A stretch of DNA of 35,218 nt, taken from the NCBI GenBank assembly GCA_902826395.1, contig CADEER010000038.1, positions 1 through 35,218 of the forward strand. The letters are read 5' to 3'. Both the position numbers and the translations under genes were made by a program. This document shows, piece after piece, positions 19,620 to 26,328 of the stretch. This stretch comes from an uncultured bacterium (GTDB lineage: Bacteria; Desulfobacterota; Binatia; HRBIN30; CADEER01). The notes below the pieces were generated by a model. That model was not told the origin of the DNA. It saw only the letters and a list, made by a program, of their open reading frames with translations, and made no database searches. Each line of letters starts with the position of its first letter. Positions within the stretch are counted from its first letter, which is position 1.

Positions 19620-20099
19620 CTAAATCGCCGCCCTCCCCTCGAACTGGTGCTCGTAATTCGCCTGCGCGATCTCGTCGAAACGAAAGAACCGCAGCCCCCC
19701 GTCCACCTCCATCTCGATCCCGTCGTCGTCCACCCGACACAACGAGCCCAGGAACGAACGCCTACCGCCGTGCTGCTCTATCGTCCGCACGCGAACTTGT
19801 TTTCCCAGAAAATCGCGAAAGTGCTGGGGCTTGCGCAATCGTCGGCTGATCCCCGGCGAGGAGATCTCCAACGTGTACCGCCCCGGAATGACGTCGTGGG
19901 CGTCCATGACGTCTCCGAGCAGTCGGCTCATAGGGGTCAGGTCGTCGAGCGATACCCCCCCGCCGGGGCGGTCCAGGTAGAAACGCAACATCAACCCGCG
20001 CCCTTCCCGGCGGTAATCGATGTCGACAATCTCCATCCCGGCGTCGCCGGCCAGTGGTTCGGCCAACTCCCAGATCCTTTGCACAATCGCCCTATCCAT
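19620..20099 (-). CDS. rimP: Ribosome maturation factor RimP
   Basis: RimP assists 30S assembly. The 159-aa protein matches the family: ELAEPLAGDAGMEIVDIDY at the N-terminus, LRFYLDRPGGGVSLDDL, the highly conserved TLEISSPGISRRLRKPQHF, and a C-terminal SH3-like region. It heads the rimP-nusA-ylxR-infB run. ATG 20099 lies directly behind a GAGG ribosome site that abuts the T-tract of a terminator-like hairpin, so any transcript reaching rimP must either initiate within a few bases or read through that structure. Confidence 0.96.
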   Translation of the reverse strand: MDRAIVQRIWELAEPLAGDAGMEIVDIDYRREGRGLMLRFYLDRPGGGVSLDDLTPMSRLLGDVMDAHDVIPGRYTLEISSPGISRRLRKPQHFRDFLGKQVRVRTIEQHGGRRSFLGSLCRVDDDGIEMEVDGGLRFFRFDEIAQANYEHQFEGRAAI

Positions 20100-20106
20100 C
20101 CCTCAC

Positions 20107-20135
20107 AAAATAAAAAGGTGGGCCGGTGGCCCACC
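20107..20135 (-). terminator. Terminator-like attenuator in the rimP leader
   Basis: On the minus strand GGTGGGCC-ACC-GGCCCACC forms an 8-bp perfect stem with a 3-base loop, followed by TTTTTATTTTG. It lies 110 bases after greA and six bases before the rimP ribosome site. Two upstream segments (20204-20195, GGTGGGCGCC; 20181-20175, GTGGGCG) could pair with the same 3' arm. It may simply end the greA transcript, or attenuate the rimP-nusA-infB transcript. Confidence 0.8.
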
Positions 20136-20244
20136 AGTAACGCGGCCAAAAATCAACCGATTTCCTACCATGCACGCCCACTCGGCCGCAAGTAGGCGCC
20201 CACCCACGCGCAAGGCGATCCCTGCTTTAAAACGACGTACTGAT

Positions 20245-20730
20245 TTAGCGCGCTAGGAAATCGGGTCGCTGGTGAATCGTCACCAGCCCGAGGATACTGA
20301 AGTTCTTCTCCCCACGCGGGGTCTGGACGCGGCAATCATCGCCCGGCTGCTTGTTGAGCAAGGCCCGGCCGAGGGGTGAGCTGAGAGAGATCTTGCCCTC
20401 ACGGGCATCGACCTCCTCGGGGAAGACGATCTCGTAGCGAACTTCGTCGCCGCTATCCTGGTCTTCCAAGGTTACGAGACTGCCGTAACCGACAGCGTCA
20501 CCTGGGAAAGATCCGATCTCGACCATCGACAGCTCGCGGATACGCTGCTCGGTGGCTCCGATGCGGGCGTTGATGATCCCCTGCCGCTGCTTTGCTGCCT
20601 CATATTCGGCGTTCTCGCGCAGATCGCCGTGGGCACGCGCCGCCTCGAGCTCCTTCGGCAGCTTCGAATTGAGCTCGTAGCGCAGCTCTTCGAGCTCTTT
20701 CTTCAACCTCTGAACTAGCGGCAGCTCCAT
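20245..20730 (-). CDS. greA: Transcription elongation factor GreA
   Basis: GreA inserts a coiled coil into the polymerase secondary channel and stimulates cleavage of backtracked RNA. From ATG 20730 it has 161 residues, normal size. The N-terminal coiled coil carries the conserved tip AHGDLRENAEYEAAK with the acidic Asp and Glu at the active tip. The C-terminal FKBP-like domain is visible as the segments GYGSLVTLEDQDSGDE and SLSSPLGRALLNKQPGD. An AGAAGG ribosome site precedes the ATG, while the longer frame upstream is non-conserved. It follows a tiny membrane-protein gene by 73 bases and is followed by the rimP leader. Confidence 0.96.
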   Translation of the reverse strand: MELPLVQRLKKELEELRYELNSKLPKELEAARAHGDLRENAEYEAAKQRQGIINARIGATEQRIRELSMVEIGSFPGDAVGYGSLVTLEDQDSGDEVRYEIVFPEEVDAREGKISLSSPLGRALLNKQPGDDCRVQTPRGEKNFSILGLVTIHQRPDFLAR

Positions 20731-20803
20731 GCGACGACACCTTCTGGCCCCTTCGATCCCGATGATCGGGGCTCGGGGACCGCACCGATCGGCCGACGGC
20801 AGA

Positions 20804-20971
20804 TCAGTTCGTTTGACGTTCGATCGCGCGGTGCGTGCTGTCACCGCGGTACTTCTCAGCCGAGCCACTCATCCACGAATCCATGCCGGCCAGCAAATCC
20901 TCACCGTTGTGGATGTACCAGTACATCAACCCGATGCCGAGGACGAAACCGATCATGAATCGTTTGAACAC
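20804..20971 (-). CDS. Small single-span membrane protein, 55 aa, unknown function
   Basis: Reading the minus strand from GTG 20971 gives an uninterrupted 55-codon frame ending in TGA at 20804. The sequence starts MFKRFMIGFVLGIGLMYWYI, which is two basic residues followed by a hydrophobic stretch of about 15 residues (about 6-20). A soluble polar tail of about 35 residues follows, containing HNGEDLLAGMDSW and ending in DSTHRAIERQTN. A GGAG ribosome site lies seven to eight bases before the GTG, and a TTGACG/TACCAT promoter lies about 65 bases further up. The topology (positive N-terminus, short span) suggests an inner-membrane anchor with the tail outside (inference). It sits between a zinc-ribbon gene and greA. 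I do not recognise a named family. The coupling of promoter, ribosome site and membrane pattern makes it a likely real gene. Confidence 0.72.
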   Translation of the reverse strand: MFKRFMIGFVLGIGLMYWYIHNGEDLLAGMDSWMSGSAEKYRGDSTHRAIERQTN

Positions 20972-21041
20972 CGCGATACTCCGCGCGCAATCTCTCGTCT
21001 CATTCCCACGTCGGATGATTCATCTGTGGCAAGCGGTCCTC

Positions 21042-21070
21042 ATGGTAAAGGCGGGCCGCCCTCACGTCAA
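21042..21070 (-). promoter_or_regulatory. Putative sigma-70-type promoter ahead of the small membrane protein and greA
   Basis: On the minus strand TTGACG (21070-21065) and TACCAT (21047-21042) are 17 bases apart, one of the best promoter matches in the window. The predicted start near 21035 gives a leader of about 64 bases before the GTG at 20971. It lies 42 bases past the end of the zinc-ribbon gene. Confidence 0.6.
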
Positions 21071-21112
21071 AGCCGAAGTTCACGGGGCGCCCCGGCTTTC
21101 GCCAGCGAGCGA

Positions 21113-21448
21113 CTAATCCTCAGGGGGCTGGTCGTAGGTACGCCACAGGCCGGCCTCGCGGAGCTTTTTGGTCTTGCGGGAATCCTGGCTCGGCTCCTGT
21201 CCTAAGGCGCCAAGGAGTTGATTCGCCATCTCGGCGGCAATGTGGTCGCGGATCGTGCCCTCTCCGCCCCGTGGTTCTGCATCGAGGAAGCGCTCGATCT
21301 CGTCGCCTTCCGCGCCGCTGGCGACAAACGCGTCGAGCAGCCGTCGCATCCCTTGCCCGCGGTGTTCTTGCCATACGCCCCATAGCATCCGGCAGGTAAC
21401 GCAGCGCCTTCGGAGCCCAGCGCTTCCTCCGCACAACCCGCAACGCAT
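21113..21448 (-). CDS. Small zinc-ribbon protein, 111 aa, unknown function
   Basis: The N-terminus reads MRCGLCGGSAGLRRRCVTCRML: two CxxC pairs ten residues apart, the layout of a compact zinc ribbon. The remaining 85 residues are predicted mostly helical by eye (LLDAFVASGAEGDEIERFL; then IRDHIAAEMANQLLGAL), with a polar, basic C-terminal tail. I recognise no named family; a regulatory or protein-binding role is only a guess. ATG 21448 places the first CxxC at residues 3-6, which supports the start, although no clear ribosome site precedes it. It is divergent from comF and about 140 bases upstream of the small membrane-protein gene. An opposite-strand frame overlaps it, but the cysteine pattern favours this strand. 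Confidence 0.7.
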   Translation of the reverse strand: MRCGLCGGSAGLRRRCVTCRMLWGVWQEHRGQGMRRLLDAFVASGAEGDEIERFLDAEPRGGEGTIRDHIAAEMANQLLGALGQEPSQDSRKTKKLREAGLWRTYDQPPED

Positions 21449-21531
21449 ACATGGACGATATCATCGAGCCCGCCGGCGCGTACACTGGCGCGCGCTGGAG
21501 CGCCGCATGTTCCCGCGTTATGGTCTCCAGC

Positions 21532-22257
21532 ATGCGAGCGGGGCAGCTCCGAGCCCGATGGCGCAGGGTCGTCGACTTCGTCTTTCCGGTGACCTGCGCG
21601 GGCTGCGACCGGCGTTGTCGAGAACCTGGATTCTGCGGTGAGTGCACGCTTCACTTCCATCGCCTAATCCCAGCCTGCCCAAGTTGCGGCCGCGCCCTGC
21701 GATCAGGCGGAGATCACCTCTGTCAGCATTGCCTCGATCGCCGGCCCCCCTTCACCCGCGTCTGGGCGTGCGCCACCTACTCGCGTGAGAGTGGAGACGC
21801 CCCGTTGAACCGCGCCATCCGTCGCCTCAAGTACGATCGAGACGTGAGCTTCGCCAGCCCGCTGGGCCAGCTGATGGCAGACCTGCTGCGCCATCATTGC
21901 GATCACGACCTCATCGTGCCGGTCCCTCTGCACATCGATCGGTTGCGCTGGCGGGGTTTCAACCAGGCGGTAGTCATCGCGCGTCCGCTCGCTCGACAAT
22001 ACGGCCGGCGGCTCGAACCGATGGCGTTGGAGCGGCTCCGACCGACGCCCCCTCAAGTCGGTCTCGACGAGGCAACGCGACGGCGCAACATCGCCGGCGC
22101 TTTTGCAGTTCGGCGTGGTTGCGACATAGCCGACACGAAGGTTCTCCTGATCGACGACGTCTACACCACAGGCGCAACCGCCGAGGAGTGTAGCCGCGTG
22201 CTGCTACGCGGCGGCGCCCGCCAGGTCGATGTTGCAGTCCTGGCGCGCGCCTGCTGA
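21532..22257 (+). CDS. ComF family protein (zinc-ribbon plus phosphoribosyltransferase fold)
   Basis: About 241 residues long. The N-terminal cysteine cluster (CAGCDRRC, then FCGEC, CPSCGRAL and LCQHCLDRRPPF) forms the double zinc ribbon of ComF proteins. The C-terminal half is a type I PRTase fold with the PRPP loop VLLIDDVYTTGATAEE. YSRESGDAPLNRAIRRLKYDRD and the PLHIDRLRWRGFNQA segment are also family signatures. ComF (GntX/AmiD-like) supports DNA uptake in naturally competent bacteria; the enzymatic activity is not established. The start may be ATG 21532 or 21520; neither has a good ribosome site. It opens the plus-strand run that continues into the methyltransferase and the lipoprotein pair, but that run may share only position, not function. 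Confidence 0.9.
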   Translation: MRAGQLRARWRRVVDFVFPVTCAGCDRRCREPGFCGECTLHFHRLIPACPSCGRALRSGGDHLCQHCLDRRPPFTRVWACATYSRESGDAPLNRAIRRLKYDRDVSFASPLGQLMADLLRHHCDHDLIVPVPLHIDRLRWRGFNQAVVIARPLARQYGRRLEPMALERLRPTPPQVGLDEATRRRNIAGAFAVRRGCDIADTKVLLIDDVYTTGATAEECSRVLLRGGARQVDVAVLARAC

Positions 22258-22273
22258 TCTCGATTCATCCGCG

Positions 22274-22861
22274 ATGCCCGAAAGACGCACACACTGGGAA
22301 GAACGCTACGCGGATCCAAACCGCACGATCGGCAAGCCGTCTGAGTTCGTCGAATCCGCCCTCTTGCTCGCTAACACCTCCCGAGCAAGGGCGCTGGATC
22401 TGGCTTGCGGCAGCGGGCGACACACGATCGCTCTGGCCCGGCGTGGGTATGCGGTGACGGCTATCGACCTCGCCTTCGCCGGTCTGCAGCGGCTGCGACA
22501 AGGCGCCGCAGCGGAAGGATTGGACGTGGATGCCCTGCAGGCTGACCTCGAGCAGTTTCCCCTGCCGACGGAACGCTTCGACGTCGCCGTGAAAACCTTC
22601 TACCTGCAACGCGATCTGATTTCGCCCCTCAAGAGCTCACTGGTCGCCGGCGGCCTCGCTATCGTCGAGACCTTTCTCGTCGATCAGCGCGAGATCGGTC
22701 ATCCACGCAATCCGGCATTTTTGCTCGAGCGCGGCGAGTTGCGCGATAGATTCGAGGATTTCGAGATCCTCGCCTGCGACGAGGGATTGTTCCACATGGC
22801 TGGCGAGCGCGCCTATCTAGCACGCCTGGCGGCGCGGAAGCCGCAGCCCGACCGTCATTGA
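22274..22861 (+). CDS. Class I SAM-dependent methyltransferase
   Basis: This 195-aa protein has the SAM-binding motif I as ALDLACGSGRHTIALARRGY near residues 38-57, followed by an acidic motif-II position in VTAIDLAFAGL and the segment DLEQFPLPTERFDVAV before the post-motif strand. The N-terminus HWEERYADPNR and the overall size resemble TehB-like/tellurite-resistance or thiopurine-type methyltransferases. The substrate cannot be determined. ATG 22274 follows comF by 16 bases. Its stop codon lies at the start of the long lipoprotein frame (TTG 22858 would overlap it), suggesting a single transcript from comF through the lipoproteins. Confidence 0.88.
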   Translation: MPERRTHWEERYADPNRTIGKPSEFVESALLLANTSRARALDLACGSGRHTIALARRGYAVTAIDLAFAGLQRLRQGAAAEGLDVDALQADLEQFPLPTERFDVAVKTFYLQRDLISPLKSSLVAGGLAIVETFLVDQREIGHPRNPAFLLERGELRDRFEDFEILACDEGLFHMAGERAYLARLAARKPQPDRH

Positions 22862-22893
22862 GTTTTGCTCGTCGCTGTGACAAGTGCGCCACG

Positions 22894-24882
22894 ATGTCCA
22901 CGTCCTGCCCGATGCTCCGCAAGGTCGCGAATCACAACGCTCGGCGGCGTAACGCACGAGCCGCCGGAATGTTGGCATTGTCCTCGTTGCTGGCCTTCCC
23001 TAGCGCCGTCGGATCCTACGGCATCGCCTTGACCGGTCTCACGGCCCTCACCATGGCGGCATGCGGCGGTGGCGGCGATGATTCGGCGCCGACGGTACCT
23101 TTGTTGGCCTGGCCGCGCGAGCGGCGATCTGACGCGAACACCGCCGTGTCAAGCGTCGACATCGGCGAGAACGAGGGCCGCGCCGGCCTGGCCTACGAGT
23201 TTGGCGACGACCAGACACCCACCGGGAAATCGCCGATCATCGGCCGCGATTCGTTCGTGTATGTCGGATTGGCAGAGGGACTTCTCTCCCTCAAAGAACC
23301 CGACAATGCACAAGAGGACGCCATCGATCTGGACGAACGCTGGGAGCTCTCTACCTGCGGGACGGTGCCGCTGGGATCGGTATCGAGCCTGGCAATCAGC
23401 CCGGACGGCCGCGACATCATCGTTGGATCCGCGGACGATTCCTCGCAGGGGGGGGTAGTCGCCCGGCTGCGCGAGACGGAGGACGGCGAGGGCGAGCCGG
23501 AGTGTCGCTTCACGTTCCCTATCGGCTCGCGCTCAACGGCGCTGATCTCGGTCGACGCGATCGATTTGGAGCTTCTATCGATTGCACTCGGCACGACGTC
23601 AGGCCGTCTGACCTCGCTCAATAGCGTCGGCGCACGCCGGTGGAGCTTCCCCGAAAATGAGCCCTTCGCCGGCTCCATTTCGAGCTCGCCGGCCGTGCTG
23701 AGTGGCGGCTTTGTATTCGCCTCGCCCGATGGCCGACTGCACAGCGTCGATCAGAGCGGGCGAGCGCGTTGGACCACCGTTATCGGCGGCGCCTACCCTG
23801 ATAACGAGACCGTTCCATCTCCGGCGGTTCTCAACCAGATCTTCACGGTCAACGCCGCGGGCGACGTCGTCGCCTTCACACCGAATGGCGCCCAGCTCTG
23901 GACCTTCAGCCCCGACGAAGGCCGCGACATCGTAGGATCGCTCGCGGTGTCGCTCCTCTCTACTGAGGGAGGCGCCTTCCTCGGAGAGAATGTCGTCTTC
24001 GCGCTCGATCGTCAGGGAACCGCGTACGGCATCGGCTCGCTCACCGGTGAATTGATCCGCTTCTGCGAGTACGACAATCGCGCGTGTCTGCCGAGCAATT
24101 GTGAGGACGAAGCGGATTGCCGCGATGAGTTGATGCGCTGCTCTGAAACAACCGAGCAGCCGTGCGGAGCGCCTGACGACCGTCCATGCCCCGATGGCGA
24201 ATCTTGCATCAACCAGTTTCTGCGCTGTTCTGAGACAACCGAGCAGGTATGCGGAGGGCCTTCCGACCAGCCATGTCCCGATGGCGAGTCCTGCACCGAG
24301 CAGTTCCGCTGCGTGAACGACCCTTCCCGCGCCTGTTTCCGGGACTTTTGCATTATGGGCGATGACGACGGCCAAAACCCGGACGACCGCAGCGATGGAT
24401 TGTGCAAGCGGGAGGCCAAGATGCCTCTGACGTCCGGCGCCGCAGAGTTCGCGACTGCACCCACAGTAACGATCGACGGCTTCGTGGTTGCTACTACGAC
24501 GGACGGCCGGGTCTGCGCCCGTCGACTCGACGGTGGGATACCGAACGGAACGTGCCCCGAGTCCGGCGATCCTTGCACGCCCGACAGTTGCGCAGGCGAA
24601 GACACTTGCTGCGGGCCCGGCGATACCAGACCCGACGATACGCCCTGTACACCCGGTCACTGCATTGCCGATCCGACCCGCGCCTGTAGCCTCGACACTT
24701 GCCTGCGGGATGACGAGGGAGAGGAGTGTGGAGTTAACGACGGAGAGAATGCCAACTGGATAGACGGAGACGGTTGCGTCGAACTCGGCGCAACTGGTGC
24801 GACCACGGTTTCGCCGCCTATCATTGGCAGCAACGGCGAGATCATCGTTACCACCGACATCGGTCTGGCAATGGTAAAATGA
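22894..24882 (+). CDS. Beta-propeller (PQQ-like) lipoprotein with Cys-rich insertions
   Basis: About 662 residues from ATG 22894; TTG 22858 and ATG 22912 are alternatives. The N-terminus is basic, followed by a roughly 30-residue hydrophobic stretch ending LTMAAC, a lipobox with Cys57 (nt 23062) as the predicted lipidated residue, then GGGGDD. The body has repeated short strands of the PQQ-like propeller type: SPIIGRDSFVYVGLAEGLLS, TTSGRLTSLNSVGARRWSF, FASPDGRLHSVDQSGRARW, VNAAGDVVAFTPNGAQLWTF. Two Cys-rich blocks interrupt it: nt 24061-24410, with a tandem repeat, and nt 24541-24780. I count 28 cysteines in the C-terminal part, an even number that suggests disulfides in the periplasm or outside. 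The final part SPPIIGSNGEIIVTTDIGLAM is propeller again. The signal is longer than usual. It resembles BamB-like propellers only in fold; the function is unknown. Confidence 0.82.
   Translation: MSTSCPMLRKVANHNARRRNARAAGMLALSSLLAFPSAVGSYGIALTGLTALTMAACGGGGDDSAPTVPLLAWPRERRSDANTAVSSVDIGENEGRAGLAYEFGDDQTPTGKSPIIGRDSFVYVGLAEGLLSLKEPDNAQEDAIDLDERWELSTCGTVPLGSVSSLAISPDGRDIIVGSADDSSQGGVVARLRETEDGEGEPECRFTFPIGSRSTALISVDAIDLELLSIALGTTSGRLTSLNSVGARRWSFPENEPFAGSISSSPAVLSGGFVFASPDGRLHSVDQSGRARWTTVIGGAYPDNETVPSPAVLNQIFTVNAAGDVVAFTPNGAQLWTFSPDEGRDIVGSLAVSLLSTEGGAFLGENVVFALDRQGTAYGIGSLTGELIRFCEYDNRACLPSNCEDEADCRDELMRCSETTEQPCGAPDDRPCPDGESCINQFLRCSETTEQVCGGPSDQPCPDGESCTEQFRCVNDPSRACFRDFCIMGDDDGQNPDDRSDGLCKREAKMPLTSGAAEFATAPTVTIDGFVVATTTDGRVCARRLDGGIPNGTCPESGDPCTPDSCAGEDTCCGPGDTRPDDTPCTPGHCIADPTRACSLDTCLRDDEGEECGVNDGENANWIDGDGCVELGATGATTVSPPIIGSNGEIIVTTDIGLAMVK
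24136..24306 (+). repeat. Tandem Cys-rich repeat, two units (87 and 84 bases), inside the lipoprotein gene
   Basis: Two in-frame copies start at 24136 and 24223. Each encodes RCSETTEQ-x-CG-x-P-x-D-x-PCPDGESC-x2-QF, with near-identical DNA over most of the unit. A degenerate third start (RCVNDPSRAC) follows at 24307. Each full unit contributes four cysteines. The DNA similarity suggests recent duplication. Confidence 0.85.
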
Positions 24883-26291
24883 AGAATCTCTTTCACATAC
24901 TCACAATCACAGCTGCCCTCTTCCTCGCCGCTTGCGGCAGCGACGACGGCGCCGAGTGCAATCTCGACGACGCTACCGTGATCGCCGACTCCGATTGGCC
25001 GACATCGCGTCGCGACGCCGCCAACACCGCTCGTATCGACGCGTCCTTCAATACCGAGGCGCCGGTCGCCACTTGCATTTTCCCCGGCGAGGCGGGTGAG
25101 GTAGATGGTGATCTTGCCGATTGCGCCACGGGCGGCAGTCCGATCACGACGACCGTGGTGATCGGACCGACCTTCGCGGAACCACGGCTCGTCGTTGCAA
25201 CCGAGGACGGCATCGTACACGTGCTAAACGCAGAGGACGGTACCAGGGTTCAGATCGCTAGCGAGATCGACCTCTCGGCTGCGGTAAACACGCCTCTGCT
25301 GGGGGCCGACGGATCCATCTTCGTCAGCGCCGCATCGGGCATCGTCGCACGGTTTGACGGCGACGACGGCGAAGAGCTGTTCTCGGCGCCGCTTCTCGAC
25401 GATATCGACATTGCGCCGAACATGGGTCCCGACGGCGTCGTCTATTCCGGCACAACCACCGGATTCTTCGGAGCAGTTTGCACCAACGCCGTTCCCCGCT
25501 TCTCACGGAATCTCGCGTCGATCTCGGTTCCGCCGGCCGTGACATCCAATCCAGTCGACCGCGAGCGGACGATCATCCTCGCGGCCTCCGACAACGGCCG
25601 GGTCGAAGCCCTCGACGACGAAGAGGGCGAGCATCTGTGGACCTTCTTCACCTCGGGACGGGTTCGCCAGTCCGCCATCGTCGTCGACGAGAAGAACGGA
25701 TTCTTCATCATTCCAGACACCCAGGGGCAGATCTTCGCGGCATCGATCCGCACCGGTCGGCCGCGGACCGACGATGGAAGGCCGCTCGAACCCTATCGCG
25801 CGGCGCGCTGTATCCCATCTCTTACCGCGTGCGTTACCAACGCCGATTGCGGTGCCGGAGAAACGTGCTCCCCTGAGTCGATCACGGCTTCGGCGGCACT
25901 GGGCACCGCGCACGTCTACGTCGCCAGCGAAGGCGCGCGCAGCGAAGGCGGCGCGATCCTGGCACCAGCGGCAGTTCACGCCTTCTCTCTGGACTTCGCC
26001 GGCGGCCGAGCCGATTGGACCTACACGCTGCCACCCGGCAGCATCATTCGCTCATCTCCGATCGTGCTAACCGATAGCAGAGGCGACTTGGTGGTGTTCG
26101 GCGCCGATCTCGACTGCGTCGACCTCACCTGCAGCAACGGCGCGATCGCAGGGATACGCGATGGCGTTCTTCTGTGGATGATCGAATTGCCCGACCCGGT
26201 GGGACTCGCTTCGCCCTCCGTGCGCCTCGACGACGACAATCCGGTCATCTACCTGGGAACCGCCGCCGGCAAGCTCTACGCGGTGAGGTAG
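24879..26291 (+). CDS. Beta-propeller lipoprotein, partner of the upstream propeller lipoprotein
   Basis: From ATG 24879 the protein has 470 residues. The first 20 residues are a compact lipoprotein signal with the lipobox LFLAAC and then GSDDG. The ATG overlaps the previous stop as ATGA, indicating translational coupling. Propeller-type repeats include EPRLVVATEDGIVHVLNAEDGTR, SAASGIVARFDGDDGEELF, ILAASDNGRVEALDDEEGEHLWTF, and a closing VIYLGTAAGKLYAVR. A single Cys-rich loop TACVTNADCGAGETC lies near residue 315 (nt 25825-25870), in the same style as the larger insertions of the neighbour. I infer a divergent paralogue of the upstream protein, probably anchored in the outer membrane and possibly acting with it. 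No catalytic motif or ligand site is visible; a role in assembly, adhesion or binding cannot be told apart. Confidence 0.85.
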   Translation: MKNLFHILTITAALFLAACGSDDGAECNLDDATVIADSDWPTSRRDAANTARIDASFNTEAPVATCIFPGEAGEVDGDLADCATGGSPITTTVVIGPTFAEPRLVVATEDGIVHVLNAEDGTRVQIASEIDLSAAVNTPLLGADGSIFVSAASGIVARFDGDDGEELFSAPLLDDIDIAPNMGPDGVVYSGTTTGFFGAVCTNAVPRFSRNLASISVPPAVTSNPVDRERTIILAASDNGRVEALDDEEGEHLWTFFTSGRVRQSAIVVDEKNGFFIIPDTQGQIFAASIRTGRPRTDDGRPLEPYRAARCIPSLTACVTNADCGAGETCSPESITASAALGTAHVYVASEGARSEGGAILAPAAVHAFSLDFAGGRADWTYTLPPGSIIRSSPIVLTDSRGDLVVFGADLDCVDLTCSNGAIAGIRDGVLLWMIELPDPVGLASPSVRLDDDNPVIYLGTAAGKLYAVR

Positions 26292-26304
26292 AGCAATCGA
26301 TCAG

Positions 26305-26328
26305 GCGCGTCGAGTCTTCAGGACGCGC
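26305..26328. other. Inverted repeat at the convergent ends of the propeller lipoprotein and fumC
   Basis: GCGCGTC (26305-26311) and GACGCGC (26322-26328) can form a 7-bp stem with a 10-base loop. It lies between two converging genes and covers the fumC stop. Neither strand has a T-run after it, so it is a weak terminator candidate at best. Confidence 0.35.

Noticed and set aside
20140..20244. Possible tRNA or known riboswitch in the rimP leader
   Set aside because: No cloverleaf with a T-arm GGTTCGA-type loop can be drawn, and no riboswitch core is recognisable; treated as an attenuator only.
20835..21116. 93-codon plus-strand frame across the region before greA
   Set aside because: No ribosome site or family pattern; the minus strand carries a membrane protein with a promoter and ribosome site in the same place.
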